A stretch of DNA of 64,000 bases, from positions 62,149,439-62,213,438 of the forward strand of contig JAKCOZ010000003.1 of NCBI GenBank assembly GCA_022605955.1. Direction: 5' to 3'. The translations under genes and the position numbers were made by a program. This stretch comes from Rallus limicola. Its lineage: Eukaryota > Chordata > Aves > Gruiformes > Rallidae. Positions 37,455 through 48,540 of this stretch are shown here, one piece after another. The notes beneath the pieces were generated by a model. That model made no database searches. It had not been told where the DNA came from and was given only the letters and a program-made list of their open reading frames with translations. Within the stretch, counting starts at the first letter, position 1. Each line of letters starts with the position of its first letter.

Positions 37455-37495
37455 ACAAGTTCAGAGATCTGACAACTTCAGAGATCTGAACTTGT
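37455..37495. repeat. Inverted and direct repeat cluster
   Basis: ACAAGTTCAG and its inverse CTGAACTTGT bound two direct copies of TTCAGAGATCTGA. Confidence 0.9.
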
Positions 37496-38539
37496 TAGAT
37501 AATATTCAATCCTCTTAGTGCTTTTACTTAAAGCTCTTCAGTCATTCATCAGAAAATACCAAATTTAATAGCAGCTTGTTATGTAAATCCAGCCCAGACT
37601 GCCTTCCTCATGCTGCACCACAACCTTTAAATCCATCACTGCAGAGAAGAAAATTACCCACAAGTGCCCGGTGCAGTTTCTAAAACTGACTCTCCCTTAA
37701 GCCTACAGCCCAGACTTTTAAATCAGAGTTTTCAGGCTTTTAGGGTTCTCCTTCTCAAACATATGCTTCTGCCCATGCCACATGGATTGCCTGTCATCTA
37801 CAGGACTTTTCTCTCAGCTGTGACAGGAATTACACTGCATGCAATCTTCATTAAGCAGACTAAGTTTAGTCCCCTAGCCCAGGATTTAAACAAGGTACTA
37901 TCATGCATAGAGATGGACTAATAACTTTCTGAAATCCTTTGCAGTTCTCTATGACTTTCTAACGTGAGTTTCAGAGAGCTGGACTCCATAAGTTATTTCC
38001 ATAATTTGACTGAGATCTTGTAGAAAACTTGAGGGGTTTATGTGTATTTCAATAACAGATAAAACATTATTGCTTCTAACAAGGAGTTAAAATGAATGAT
38101 CACAGACCTTCTCTCTATGCAGTGATATTATCCCAGTCCTGCTGAATTATGTTCCCTATTTCTTAGATCCCCAGTCCTATGGAGAGGGTAAATGTATCAA
38201 AGCTGCCATGCTTCTTGTCATGATGACTGGTAAAATAATTGGGCTAACAAGACTAGATCTGTGTATTCTTTTGGCATTCAGTTAAGTACATCATAATATT
38301 TGACTTAAACACTTATATGACATGGAATTAGCAGAGCATACACTAGCTGGATTTAAAACTGGCTCACTGCCAGTGCCTAAAGTAGAGCTGTAAACTGAAA
38401 GAGATGGTTTCCAGGGCAGATTCCCAGGCATCATTTCTTAATCCAGCACTGGTTAATATTTTTATTTTGATCTACATAATGACATAAAATGTTGGCTGAG
38501 GAGAGAAGAGGCAAGGGAAGGGGAGAGGAGGGGAGATTT

Positions 38540-38617
38540 GGACTAGAGAAGAGGGGTTGGGATGAGATGGTGTTTAAGGCCCCTTCCAACTCAAACCATT
38601 CTGTGACTCTATAATTC
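38540..38617 (+). mobile_element. CR1 LINE 3' tail
   Basis: This is a short 3' end only: 'gggatgagatggtgtttaag', 'gccccttccaactcaaacca' and 'ttctgtgactctataattcc'. It is preceded by a purine-rich stretch (38500-38540). Confidence 0.75.
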
Positions 38618-39464
38618 CTTGTTTGTGCCTCTCAAATTCATATTTGGAACAGAAATATTTTGCTGTAAAACAAAGTATTTGGACTAGCAGAAATCTTTTG
38701 GGCTTGGAACAGGCTATGTACAAACCTAAGTGGTGTGTAATATGGAGCTGATCTTAATTTTCATTAAATCTTTGGACTGAACAGTGGATTGGGAATTCTC
38801 TACTAATTATTTTTCCACTGTTTGCTTTCTAGACAGCAGGGGCCCAGGCATCTTCCACAAAAAGAGAGGAAAATGGCATACTTCCAGATATACTCTCTCA
38901 GTCCCTGCAGGATGACTTTCCCCCTGTAGAAGTGAGCTAGATATTTTACCAGTAATTTTTTTATTCTAAAATCTAATTTAAATGCCTGATTCCACAAATA
39001 CTCATCACCAATTACAATGTGTAGTAATGAATCCTCCTTTCAGTTGTCTGTGTAAGATCAGACCCTGGCTGAGCAGCTGTCTGCAAGGTAAGATGAGCAT
39101 GTTACTTGACCATGTCAACGTTATTTGACATTCATCTTGCCATTGTGTCTTCACTACCCTTTCTAGAGAGAACATTTCTCAGTGTTACTGAGAAGCTAGC
39201 TCCTTGAGGAGCTGTACTTCATACTTCAGTGCTAAGTGCTCATAAAGTATTGAGGATGGGCAGATTCAGTTGACTTGAGGAGTGGCAGAACTGCTGATGA
39301 ACAAGACCTTCAGCAGAAGAAGCAGTGCCTATGAAGCACAGAGGTGAGCAGGAAGCTGCAGTATCTTGCTGTTAAAGCCACACGGCTCATTTTCTCCTCT
39401 CCTATTCCCTCTGAAGCACCCTGAGCATGTCTTATTCAGGAATGTCCCTATTGCAATGCCATAG

Positions 39465-40140
39465 TATCATAGAATGGTTTGGGTTGGAAGGCACCCCAAG
39501 GATCACAGAGTTCCAACCCCCCTGCCACAGGCAGGGACACCAACCTCCAGGATTTAAACAAGGTTGCCCAGGGCCCCATCCAACCTGGCCCTGAACACCT
39601 CCAGGGATGGGGCATCCACCACCTCTCTGGGCAGCCTGTCCCAGCACCTCATCACTCTCTCTGTAAAGAACTTCCCCTTAACATCTAATTTAAACCTTCC
39701 TTCCTTTAGTTTCAATCCATGCCCCTTGTCCTGCCATTGTCTGCCCTTTAAAAAAGCTGATTCCCCTCCTGTTTCTCTGCTCCCTTCAGGGACTGGAAGG
39801 CTGCAATGAGGTCCCTCCACAGCCTTCTCTTCTCCAGGCTGAACAAGCCCAGCTCCCTCAGCCTCTCTTTGTAGGGGAGGTGCTCCAGCCCTCTAATCAC
39901 CTTCCTTGCCCCCCTCTGAACCCTCTCCAACAGTTCCCCATCTTTCTTGTACTGGGGGCCCCAGCTCTGGACACAGGACTCCAGCTGGGGCCTCACAAGG
40001 GCAGAGCAGAGAGGGACAATCCCCTCTGGCCACCCCTCTGCTGATGGTGCCCAGGATACCACTGGCCTTCCGAGCTGCAAGAGCTCACTGCTGGCTCATG
40101 GGAAGTTTCGCATCCACCAGAACCCCCAAAAACATCCATC
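39465..40140 (-). mobile_element. CR1 LINE, 3' part
   Basis: This is an antisense CR1 copy. It has the 'tatcatagaatggtttgggt' tail, 'ggggcatccaccacctctct', 'gccccttgtcctgccattgt', 'aggctgaacaagcccagctc' and 'gggccccagctctggacaca', and it is truncated near 'ccaccagaacccccaaaaac'. An antisense frame of 110 codons (39748-40080) is the remnant of its RT end. Confidence 0.9.
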
Positions 40141-42989
40141 AGCCTCAGTCAGTGTAGAGCAGTAAACAAAGGACTGTCCAAGTTCATTTGACAGTGCATT
40201 TGAGAATACAAGACTGTCCACTATGCACACCCAGTCTCCCTATGTTTATCTGACACTGTATTGTAGGAGAGCACAGTGGTCTCCTTGTTCAACCGTGACT
40301 CCTCAGCACCAGCCAGCCCCAGGACATCTATTAAATAAATACCAGCTCATCTTGTGAAAGATCTGGCCCAGATGTTATACCAGTTTAGCTTAGTCACAAG
40401 TCATAATGACTCATACTTTGGAGGCAGCCACACCAGTATAAGGACCCTGTACTAGCACTGGTTATGCTGATGTTACACAAGAAAGCTAGAGTGGTATAGG
40501 CACATCTACACAATCTACTTCTGTCTACATGAGGCCCCATTTCAGAGGCAGCCCTGAAAAGAAGCGAATAGATACCTTTGCCAGATACCTCAGATTGCAG
40601 TGCTTTGGGTGTGAGTCCATACTCCTCACCCATCCTTGTGACTGGCAAGTTCCATCCACTGAGTGCAAAGAAACAGTAGGATAAAGTGCATTTGCTGTAC
40701 AGATATATACTTCCCTACTCACCTCGTGTGCTGACAGATGGAGCTGCACATAAAAAGCCATCTCTGAAGGCTGTCAGAGGCACATTCACTTCTGGAACAT
40801 GAACTGAGGTGATTGCTAAGACCTGAGCTTGTGTTCACGGTGCTCCCATCAGCAAGGCAGAACACAACACCCATCACAGCCTCTTTGAGCCCTGCACCAC
40901 GGGCTGTCAGTCTGGCCAGAAACACAGCAATTTCATTTATACAAAAACAAAACCAGAAAGAAACAGCTCCTCCTGATGGGAATAAAAATTAATTCCAGCC
41001 AAGCAGCACAGATCCTGAATTGCAAATTACAATGACAATGTTTCCTTGTTCAGAAGAGACTGCCTCTTGCCAAGGAAACACTATTAGCATCAGAAACCAC
41101 ATGCAAATAAATCACTGGTGAAAACTACAGAAATGGGAGACAAAAGCAAGGGAGAGGCTAGGGCCCTCTTTGTAACTCACTTGCCATGCTGGAGCGAAAT
41201 GGACCCACAGCAAACAGGGGACCTTTTGTTTTAAAAAGTGTATTTTGGGCAGTAGGAAAAATGTGTTACTTGTATCTTGGCAGTGCTCCCAAATGCACAC
41301 TGCACAAAAGACTGGTGATGTAATTACGGCCACCGCGGCTCCAAAGATGTGGATTCTGTTCCTGGCTCTACACCAGCCCCTGTGTGACTCCAAGATTATT
41401 TATTCTGGTGAGGGATTCGTCTTGCCTGTATCAGGATTAGTGTAACCAGCAGGAGTAGGGCAGTGATAGTTCAGTTGTACTCAGCTCTGGTGAGGCTGCA
41501 TCTTGAATACTGTGCTCAGTTTTGGGCTCTCCGCTACAGGAAGGATGTTGAGATGCTGGAGTGTGTCCAGAGGAGGGCAACAAAGAGGCATAAGTCCTAT
41601 GAGGGAACGGCCGAGGGAAGTGGGGGTTTTTAGTCTTGAGAAAAGGAGGCAGAGGGGAGATCTTATCACTCTCTACAACTCCCTGCAAGGCAGTTGCAGA
41701 GATGTCAGGTTTGGTCTCTTCTCTTGGGTGACAAGTGACAAGCAATAGGACAAAAAGGAATGGCTTAAAATTACATTTCTTTACTGAAAGGGTTGTCAAG
41801 CACTGGAACAGCCTGCCCAGGGAGGTGGTGGAGTCACCATCCCTGGAGAGATTTAAAAGGTGTGTAGATGAAGTGCTTAAAGACATGATCTAGAGATGCA
41901 CTAGTGAGGGTTGGGCTATGGTTGGCCTCGATGATCTAAAGGGTCTCTTCCAACCCAGGTGATTCTATGATTCTATGATTCTATGCCTCACTTTAGCCAT
42001 CAAAGAAACAAGCATCTAGGCTCTGCCTAGGCTCACTCTACAGTCCACCCCTTCCAGAGGGCTACTTGGCTCCCCTCTTGGTCACCAGGCTTACAGCAGG
42101 ATGGACAGCCTCTGGATGTGCTGATCTCTCACTGCTGACTAAAGGGGAAGCTTAGGACAGAGAATCCTCATAGCTGTTAGCTAGATAAGATTAACTATGC
42201 CCCTGGTGCCTCCTACAAAAATGGGATAAGAAGTCTTCCAGATCTCTTGCCCACTTTGATGACAAGGCACTGACTTAGGGGCTACCCTCCTCTGTATCTA
42301 TACACTGTCCTTGGTGCAACAGACACTGGCAGAACTAACACAAAAAACACTCCTGCACAACTCAGTAAGCACACATCAGGGTCTTGCTTGGTGTAAAAAG
42401 GTAAAACAGCCTTAAGGGGCTCAGCAGGGACGTTACCTTCCTTGTGCTTCTATCTGTCCTCCTGTGCCTGAGTGCCCAGTGGGAAGGCACTGCCCAATTG
42501 TTACACCCTCTGAGCACAGAGAGTGCAATAATAATAATAACAACAACATTTTGCTGTGCTGTATAAGGTGAGGAATATCCTCCACACTTCTCACCATGCT
42601 TTCTTTTACAAAGGATGGTTCTAATCTGCTCTTTAGACTAGCTGCTGCCTGTTGAATTAAAGAGATTGTCAGGCTGATTCAGGCTTCTTGGCAGGCTAAC
42701 AAGAACATTTCCAGGACTCAGATGGAGTGGACTTCCAGACAAAAATACCAGTTTAAGAACAGAATGAAAAGTTGCAATATTTCAAGCAGAACACAACCCT
42801 TGCTAGTATAAGTGAAGACAACCCATATGTTTTCATTGTCAGAGCACAGGGAAATACATGACATGGACTATTTGGGACCACATCAAAGGTACACCCAAGC
42901 CAAGTTAACTTATCTCAAAGAGTACTGCTTAAATACTGTTAAAAATGTCTTCAAATATAGGTCTATCTCCTTGTATGTACTCAAGAGCT
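40141..42989. other. DNAI1 long intron around one CR1
   Basis: Apart from the CR1 at 41427-41986, no repeat or exon recognised. An AATAATAATAATAACAACAAC run lies at about 42527-42547. Confidence 0.5.
41427..41986 (+). mobile_element. CR1 LINE, 3' part
   Basis: This is a sense CR1 copy from 'ctgtatcaggattagtgtaa' through 'actcagctctggtgaggctg' and 'ggaacagcctgcccagggag' to a perfect tail of three ATTCTATG units ('gattctatgattctatgatt'). The clear tail repeat suggests a fairly recent copy, although the frame is broken near 41750. Confidence 0.9.
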
Positions 42990-43760
42990 TCAAGCAACTC
43001 TCAGTTACCAACTTCCTGAATCAGATGGTTTGTCCTTCCAGCAGCAAACTGGCCTCCATGAATTTATCTAACCTCTTTTGAATTCATGTGTATCTCTGTT
43101 TTTCTTTCTTTTCTTTTTTTTTTTTTTCTTGAAGAAAAGTTCCCCAGTTTCATTATGTATCATACTATTCTGTCTCAAATTTGTTTTAGTCCTGCTACTC
43201 AGTAATTTCATAAGGTCTCCCTCATTCTTCTGTTATGGCAATAATGACTATTTTTCCTCTTTTCACTTTCTCCATGCCACTCAGGATTCTACAGACCCAT
43301 ACAGAGTCACTCTCCCTTGTCTGCTGTAGCAGTCCTAACCTGTTTAAGTTCTGTGATTCCAAATGAATTAAATATACATTTATTTATTTATTTATTTATA
43401 TATAGATATATTCTGTTTATCCTTTCTAGACCTTTTTCCAATTCTCCATAGCCTAACACATTCTTCTTTGGACCTCACAGACAGAACTGCACACAGTAAT
43501 CAAGATATCAGTTTATCACAAGTTTTGTTATCCTTTCATTTTTCTATTGTTGTTTCTACAGTTTCTTTATATATAGCTTTCTATTTCTACTTTATCAAAA
43601 AAGTTTGTTTTCTTTTTCTGTCATAGTAATTCCCATCAATTTTTGTTTTGCCTTTTTGAATATTGCTGAACACTACCAGTGTTTGAAAAGAAATGCATAC
43701 TTGAATGACTTCAAGATCACTTTCCTGAATAATAGCAGTCTCCTTGGACCCCAGTGCTGA
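42990..43760 (-). mobile_element. Ancient CR1-like LINE fragment
   Basis: The plus strand carries antisense CR1-like blocks in order: 'tctaacctcttttgaattca', 'cataaggtctccctcattct', 'gtagcagtcctaacctgttt' and 'cagacagaactgcacacagt' with 'caagatatcag'. It is broken by a T-run near 43108 and an ATTT microsatellite at 43378-43399. Borders are uncertain. Confidence 0.45.
43378..43399. repeat. (ATTT)n microsatellite
   Basis: About five and a half units of ATTT followed by ATATATAG, inside an old CR1-like region. Confidence 0.9.
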
Positions 43761-46700
43761 GCTTTTTATCCCACACACACTGTATATTTCTCAACAATGA
43801 ATTTAATTAATCATTTTATCACAGCTGAGAGACCTCATTGTTCATTCAAAAAGGTGTTCCCTTAAAATAAATACCAAAAAATGCCTTTGGTAATTCAGAC
43901 TGTTCTTCTAATTTTTTCAGCCCAAAAATCTTTAGCACAAATGTCCACCTGTAATTTTCAAGTGCCTATCAATTAAGTGAAAGGGCTGGTGGGCAGAGAA
44001 ATAGCTACTGGAAAGGCCCTCTCTTAGGCTCCCCCAGTCTCTGTCCTCCACAGAGTATTTCTAGGCCCGGGGTATTTAGGGTAAAAAATTTAGTGCCTAA
44101 TGATGCTACCTGAAATTCTCGGTCACTGATTAACTGTAGTACCAATTCCTAAATGCAAGAGCAATCTAGCAATGCTAGATAGACATCGCTCTGGATTAAC
44201 ATAGCAACCCCTGAAACTTATGTTCACTGTTGCTCAAAACTATCCCATGTCCTATCCCTGACACTACAGCAGGGAAAGTGCCTTTTCACAACATCCAGGC
44301 CTGATCTGCCTTCATGGAGAGCTTATCCTTTGAGACACCCATAGAAGGTGTCACCTAAGAAGAAAGCAATAAAGAAGTCTCTTGGGATTAGCTTTTGGCA
44401 AAACATAGTTTATCCTGTCTTTCATCAATTAGAAGGACACAGGAACAGAGAATTTGGAGCCCATCAAGTAAGAAAAAAAGGATTAAGTGCTTCTAGAGGC
44501 AAGTCCTTGACTGAAGGGGGAGTCAGCATGGTCATAAACCAAAATTCCTGGCTAACACTGCCTATACATATGCATTTCTGAATGTTTATGTCATAGAAGG
44601 TAAAAGCATGATCCTTGTCTTGAGTTAAATCTCAATTTACTGCTTTGAAATTAGACAAGTCCTTGGTATGAGATGCAGAGTATTATGTGATTTGATCTCA
44701 GTGCACCTGTTTAATATTTTAAATCTCTCAATGATTCTTCTGCACTTGTTACTTACAGGAGCCATACCCCACTGCAAATAGATCCTTGTACTTTGGGTTC
44801 CTGTAATGAGAAAATATATAGAAGATTGCATTTATTATTAACCGTATAGTTCCACAGAAACGCACAGTTTCACATATTCATATCAAAGTCCATTCTCACA
44901 GGACTGCACACAGTCTGAGGGTTTGACCCTTTGAACATGTGCACTAGTGAAGTTTGTGTATGAGTACTTCTTCCAGACTCAAGATGCATAAAAAAAAGCA
45001 CATCAGAAGACCACAGCAGTAGATGAAAAGGATAAAAAAAGGATAAAAAGGGCACACAGACAGACATGATGTCAATCTCCAGCACTTCTTATGCATTTCA
45101 TAATAATGGAAAGTTTACTTTTAAAAATGAGGTCTTTGAGAAGAGGAAGAAGGCAGGAATGTGTCAGTTTCCATCTTTCAGGGACAAGAATAAAGGAGTC
45201 TCTAAACCACAACAGAATAATACCCAATAATGTTACTTTCCCTACCTGGTATTAAACAAAGAGGGATGCTTCAAGAGGCAGTTATCAGTTCATGAATTCA
45301 TGATCATTCCCACAGACCAGGAAGGGAAATTCCCTACTGACCCACGGTGCATTTCCCGAGACATCTTGACTATGAACATTTAGTCATCTACTGTGTGTTC
45401 TGTTTTCCCTTTATTTGAAAAACATTTACCTTCTTTAGAATTTCTGCTGTGTGTGGACAGTTACTGAAGGGTTTATTTGGGATAAAGGTCAGGACTGTTG
45501 CTGTCTCTGAGCTCACACAGCACAACCAGTGCATAACAGTTCTGTGAAATGAATGTATATGAAAATTATCTAATGAGGGTTTTCTCTGATTTGCTGTTCT
45601 GAACTGATAAAATAAAACCACTTCTCTTTCATTTCTCCTCTACTTTTTCACTTGGGCTAATACCTAAGCTTCCTAATGCTCTTGCTCTACCCAGTAAGTG
45701 CACTGTCACTGCTAACAACCTGGAAACAAAAATTAAATTAGAAAAGCTTATTATATAAGGCAATTTGGAGTAAGTCTTCCAATTTTGGGCCCACATAATT
45801 TCCTAGAGACAAGCAGCACAAGCTACCTATAAAAGTTGACTTTTCTCCCAGTTTTATACCTCATTTTACTGTTGTTTTGTAATTCTGACACAACTGCATA
45901 TTCCATTAAAGTATAATTGCTGCAGTGGCTTGAAATGACAGAGCAATTCCGCTCAGTGTCTCCATCGCTCTTCTCTGGCAAGACACAAATGTGTTTACAC
46001 TTCCCCACAAGCATGTAAGAGGAGGTCTAACTGCAGGAGACCACAAGGCAGGAGCTGACTATGTATGTCTCATGCTCAGTGCATGAGCAAAGCCAGTTCT
46101 GGAGAGATTCAAGAATGTTGAACAGTAAAAGGATTAATTCAGGCTGGTAAATTTTTCATGGTAATAATCATGGTGAAACATCTCAGAAAAAGAGAGCTGA
46201 TTTGAAAATATCAGTGGTTGGTTTTGGCCTGACCAGAAATAAATATGCAAAAGTCAACTGCAGAGTAAATACCCACTAAGCTGATCCATGTAAGATGCCA
46301 GTACACAAATTCCACTCCTGTCTGGGCAGCAACTGGATATGTACCATGCATAAAGGTCTTGCCTGGCATCAGTGCCTTGGCATCATATAGTCTGTGGTGA
46401 TACCTTTCTGGCACATGCAAGGTTTGCATTTTCCTTTCTGCTGGCTTAATTCTTCTTTGTTGATACTTGTTAAAAATACAGCTCCTACCCCTTCTCCTCC
46501 ACTGCAGGAGATCCCTACAGCGTATTATCCAAAGATAAGACATGTCTGTCCCAGATTTCCCAAGATGGGACTTCTTTGCTCTGCCAACCACACTCACTTT
46601 TTGCCCCAGTGCTGCACAGAGCCATCACATTTTGCTGCATGGCACAACCCAGGCACATTCAGCCTTAAACAAAGTCCTTTGCATCCACCAGCAGTGTCCA

Positions 46701-46832
46701 GGTGCTGACAAAGCAGCTGACTGTAATCATTCAAAACAGTGTTCACAGAGAAAACAGCCCTGCCTCGTAACGTGCCATGACATTATATTCTGCTCCCCTG
46801 CGAACAGCGATGTTTGCAATAAAGAGACTTAC
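43761..46832. other. DNAI1 intron sequence flanking the 44-bp exon
   Basis: Except for the exon at 44757-44800, only short frames without recognisable similarity. Confidence 0.5.
44757..44800 (-). CDS. DNAI1: DNAI1 exon: 44-bp exon, NPKY...VGYGS
   Basis: This very short exon has acceptor tctcattacag and donor TCCT|gtaagt. It contributes the last base of Trp, 14 full codons ([14 protein letters not shown]) and the first base of Tyr. The match to the vertebrate segment [21 protein letters not shown] is almost perfect and spans both junctions, so the 44-bp length is firm. Functionally it is the first WD-type blade (WNP...D.FAVGYGS). It is far below the size an open-frame search would find. The next exon is 32.6 kb away. 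Confidence 0.95.
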
Positions 46833-46950
46833 CAGGAGATGGCAGTAACTGCAAGTCTCTTGGTTTTGTCATACTGGAACTTCCAGAGTGGGAGGAGAGT
46901 CCCTTGCTGGTCTCTGAATTCATCTGAGGCATCCTCAAAATACTTAAAAT
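46833..46950 (-). CDS. DNAI1: DNAI1 exon: entry to the WD propeller
   Basis: This 118-bp exon joins in phase 1 and leaves in phase 2. The acceptor is tttttgttaag, an AAG acceptor after an A/T-rich tract, and the donor is TCCTG|gtaagt. With the preceding G it reads [20 protein letters not shown] and then [19 protein letters not shown] plus the first two bases of a Trp codon. Vertebrate DNAI1 has DFKYYDDAADEYRDQ...LLPLWKFQ...RLSVTALCW here. The end begins the first WD-repeat strand. The frame is intact and all junction codons (Asp, Trp) are completed correctly by the neighbouring exons. Confidence 0.95.
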
Positions 46951-47172
46951 CTTAACAAAAATAAAAATAAATAAATATTATTTTCAAAAAAGTCCCGGTG
47001 AATAAATCAGAAACAAAACATCACGGTGCAGTGCCAGGGAAGCTTTAAAAACCACTTATCCTCACAGCCTCTGTGCAACCCAATTGCTGGTACAAAATGT
47101 GTCTTGCTCCTGAAGCCTCAACTACCAACAAGCACCTCAGTCCCGTAAATGCATTTTACCCAGCACCACGTG

Positions 47173-47174
<2 letters not shown>

Positions 47175-47206
<32 letters not shown>
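47175..47206. repeat. (CA)16 microsatellite
   Basis: Sixteen uninterrupted CA units; likely to vary in length between individuals. Intronic, between two DNAI1 exons. Confidence 0.97.
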
Positions 47207-47207
<1 letters not shown>

Positions 47208-47639
47208 GCTGGTGATCTAACAGCAGACAAAGGATGAACAAGAAAGCAGAATCCCAAAGTGAGGAGTGAACTCAGACCACTCCTAGAGGGAAATGAGACC
47301 TTTCAGGGTGGAACTGAGCAAAGGTATTAAAGCCCTTACAAAATAACATTGAGACTGAGTATGTCACCGTGGTTGGGACCTGTATGTCAGCACAGAGATG
47401 CTCAGCACTGGCTGCTGTTACTAGCACCTGCATCCAGAAGGGAAGTACCTGCTGAGGAAGAGAAATGCTGCAGGGAGAGGGCAGTGCTGACCAAACCTGC
47501 TGGTCCCAGCATGCTCAGAGCCGGGCTGATGTGGCATGCCCTCTGAATGCCTGCTGCCTGCTGTCCTGTTTGCCTTGTGTGAGTCAGCAGGTTCCCAGCC
47601 CTGCTTGTCTTAGCTCTCTTTCTTTTCTGTTCTGTTCTA

Positions 47640-47670
47640 CGCTATGCTATGCTATGCCATGCCACGCTAT
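47640..47670. repeat. (CTATG)n pentanucleotide repeat
   Basis: About six imperfect units (CTATG/CCATG/CCACG), 95 bp downstream of a DNAI1 exon donor. Confidence 0.85.
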
Positions 47671-47764
47671 TTCACTGCATCCCATCACACCCTTGATACA
47701 GCTGTGACTACTCATCTGCAGGGGTTCTGGATTGAGTCAGAGGCATCTCCTAGCAGGGCCACAC

Positions 47765-47849
47765 CTTGTGCAATGTCATCAAATGTGTTCTGATTCACCA
47801 TCCGCTCCACTATCTTAGCAGCCTTTGAGATCTTGTTTATATCATCACT
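47765..47849 (-). CDS. DNAI1: DNAI1 exon: conserved pre-WD helix
   Basis: This 85-bp exon enters in phase 0 and leaves in phase 1. The acceptor is tttccaacag and the donor CAAG|gtgtgg. The residues include KAAKIVERMVNQNTFDDIAQ, nearly identical to the vertebrate DNAI1 block AAKIMERMVNQNTYDDIAQ. It lies just ahead of the first WD-repeat blade and is one of the most conserved stretches of the family, thought to be part of the connection between the N-terminal arm and the propeller. The intron before it is 10.5 kb and contains the repeat pile-up at 53.9-57.7 kb. Confidence 0.95.
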
Positions 47850-48247
47850 CTGTTGGAAAGAAAAACAAGGCAGAGAAAATATACGTATTTGTATCCATTT
47901 ACAAATCTTTTAGACTTTGTGTGACCGAAAAACATGAGTCCTTTGACCTTGAATACAGGATAATCTGAAGGTCCTCACACCAGCATGTACTGATAAGGGC
48001 ACCTGAACATGCTCAATGATGTTATTGTAAGTTAAGCAAGATGCTATCCACAGCTGATCTGCAGTAACTTTGATGTTTTTTTCCTGATTTAGCTCAGTCA
48101 AATTGGGGAACTTATCTGTGAAGACAGTTGCAGTCTTGTCTTCCTCAGCTCATTCAAGCTACCTCATGATCCGATAAGCTAAAAGCACACACATGATCCC
48201 TCCCCATGTGACTTGACAATAGTTCATTATCTTCAGTAATGATCACA

Positions 48248-48540
48248 AAGTCACAGAGCTGTAGGGGTTGGAAGGGACCTCCAGAGACCATCAGGTCCAA
48301 CACCCCTGACAAAGCAGGTTCCCCAGGACAGGTCACACAGGGAGGCATCCAGACAGGTCTTGAATCTCTCCAGAGAAGGAGACTCCACACCCCCCTGGGC
48401 AGCCTGTCCCAGAGCTCTGTCACCCTCACTGTGAAGAAGTTCTTCCACATGCTGGTGTGGAACTCCCTGTGCTCCAACTTGAGGCCATTGCCCCTTGTCC
48501 TGTCCCCACAGACCCTGAGAAGAGGCTGGCCATTTCATGA
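48248..48540 (-). mobile_element. CR1 LINE 3' end
   Basis: This antisense CR1 3' end reads 'gtcacagagctgtaggggtt', 'acctccagagaccatcaggt', 'ccccaggacaggtcacacag' and 'cccttgtcctgtccccacag'. It belongs to the same subfamily as the inserted copy at 13831-14356. Confidence 0.9.

Larger units (their letters stand above)
36779..39464. other. DNAI1 long intron
   Basis: Contains the repeat cluster at 37455 and a CR1 tail at 38540. Otherwise nothing recognised. Confidence 0.5.
46951..48247. other. DNAI1 intron sequence flanking the 85-bp exon
   Basis: Contains the (CA)16 and (CTATG)n microsatellites and the exon at 47765-47849. Nothing else seen. Confidence 0.6.

Noticed and set aside
46211..46597. 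128-codon minus-strand open frame next to a DNAI1 exon.
   Set aside because: It lies within the intron downstream of the 118-bp exon, matches nothing in DNAI1, and has no splice signals that fit the gene's phases.
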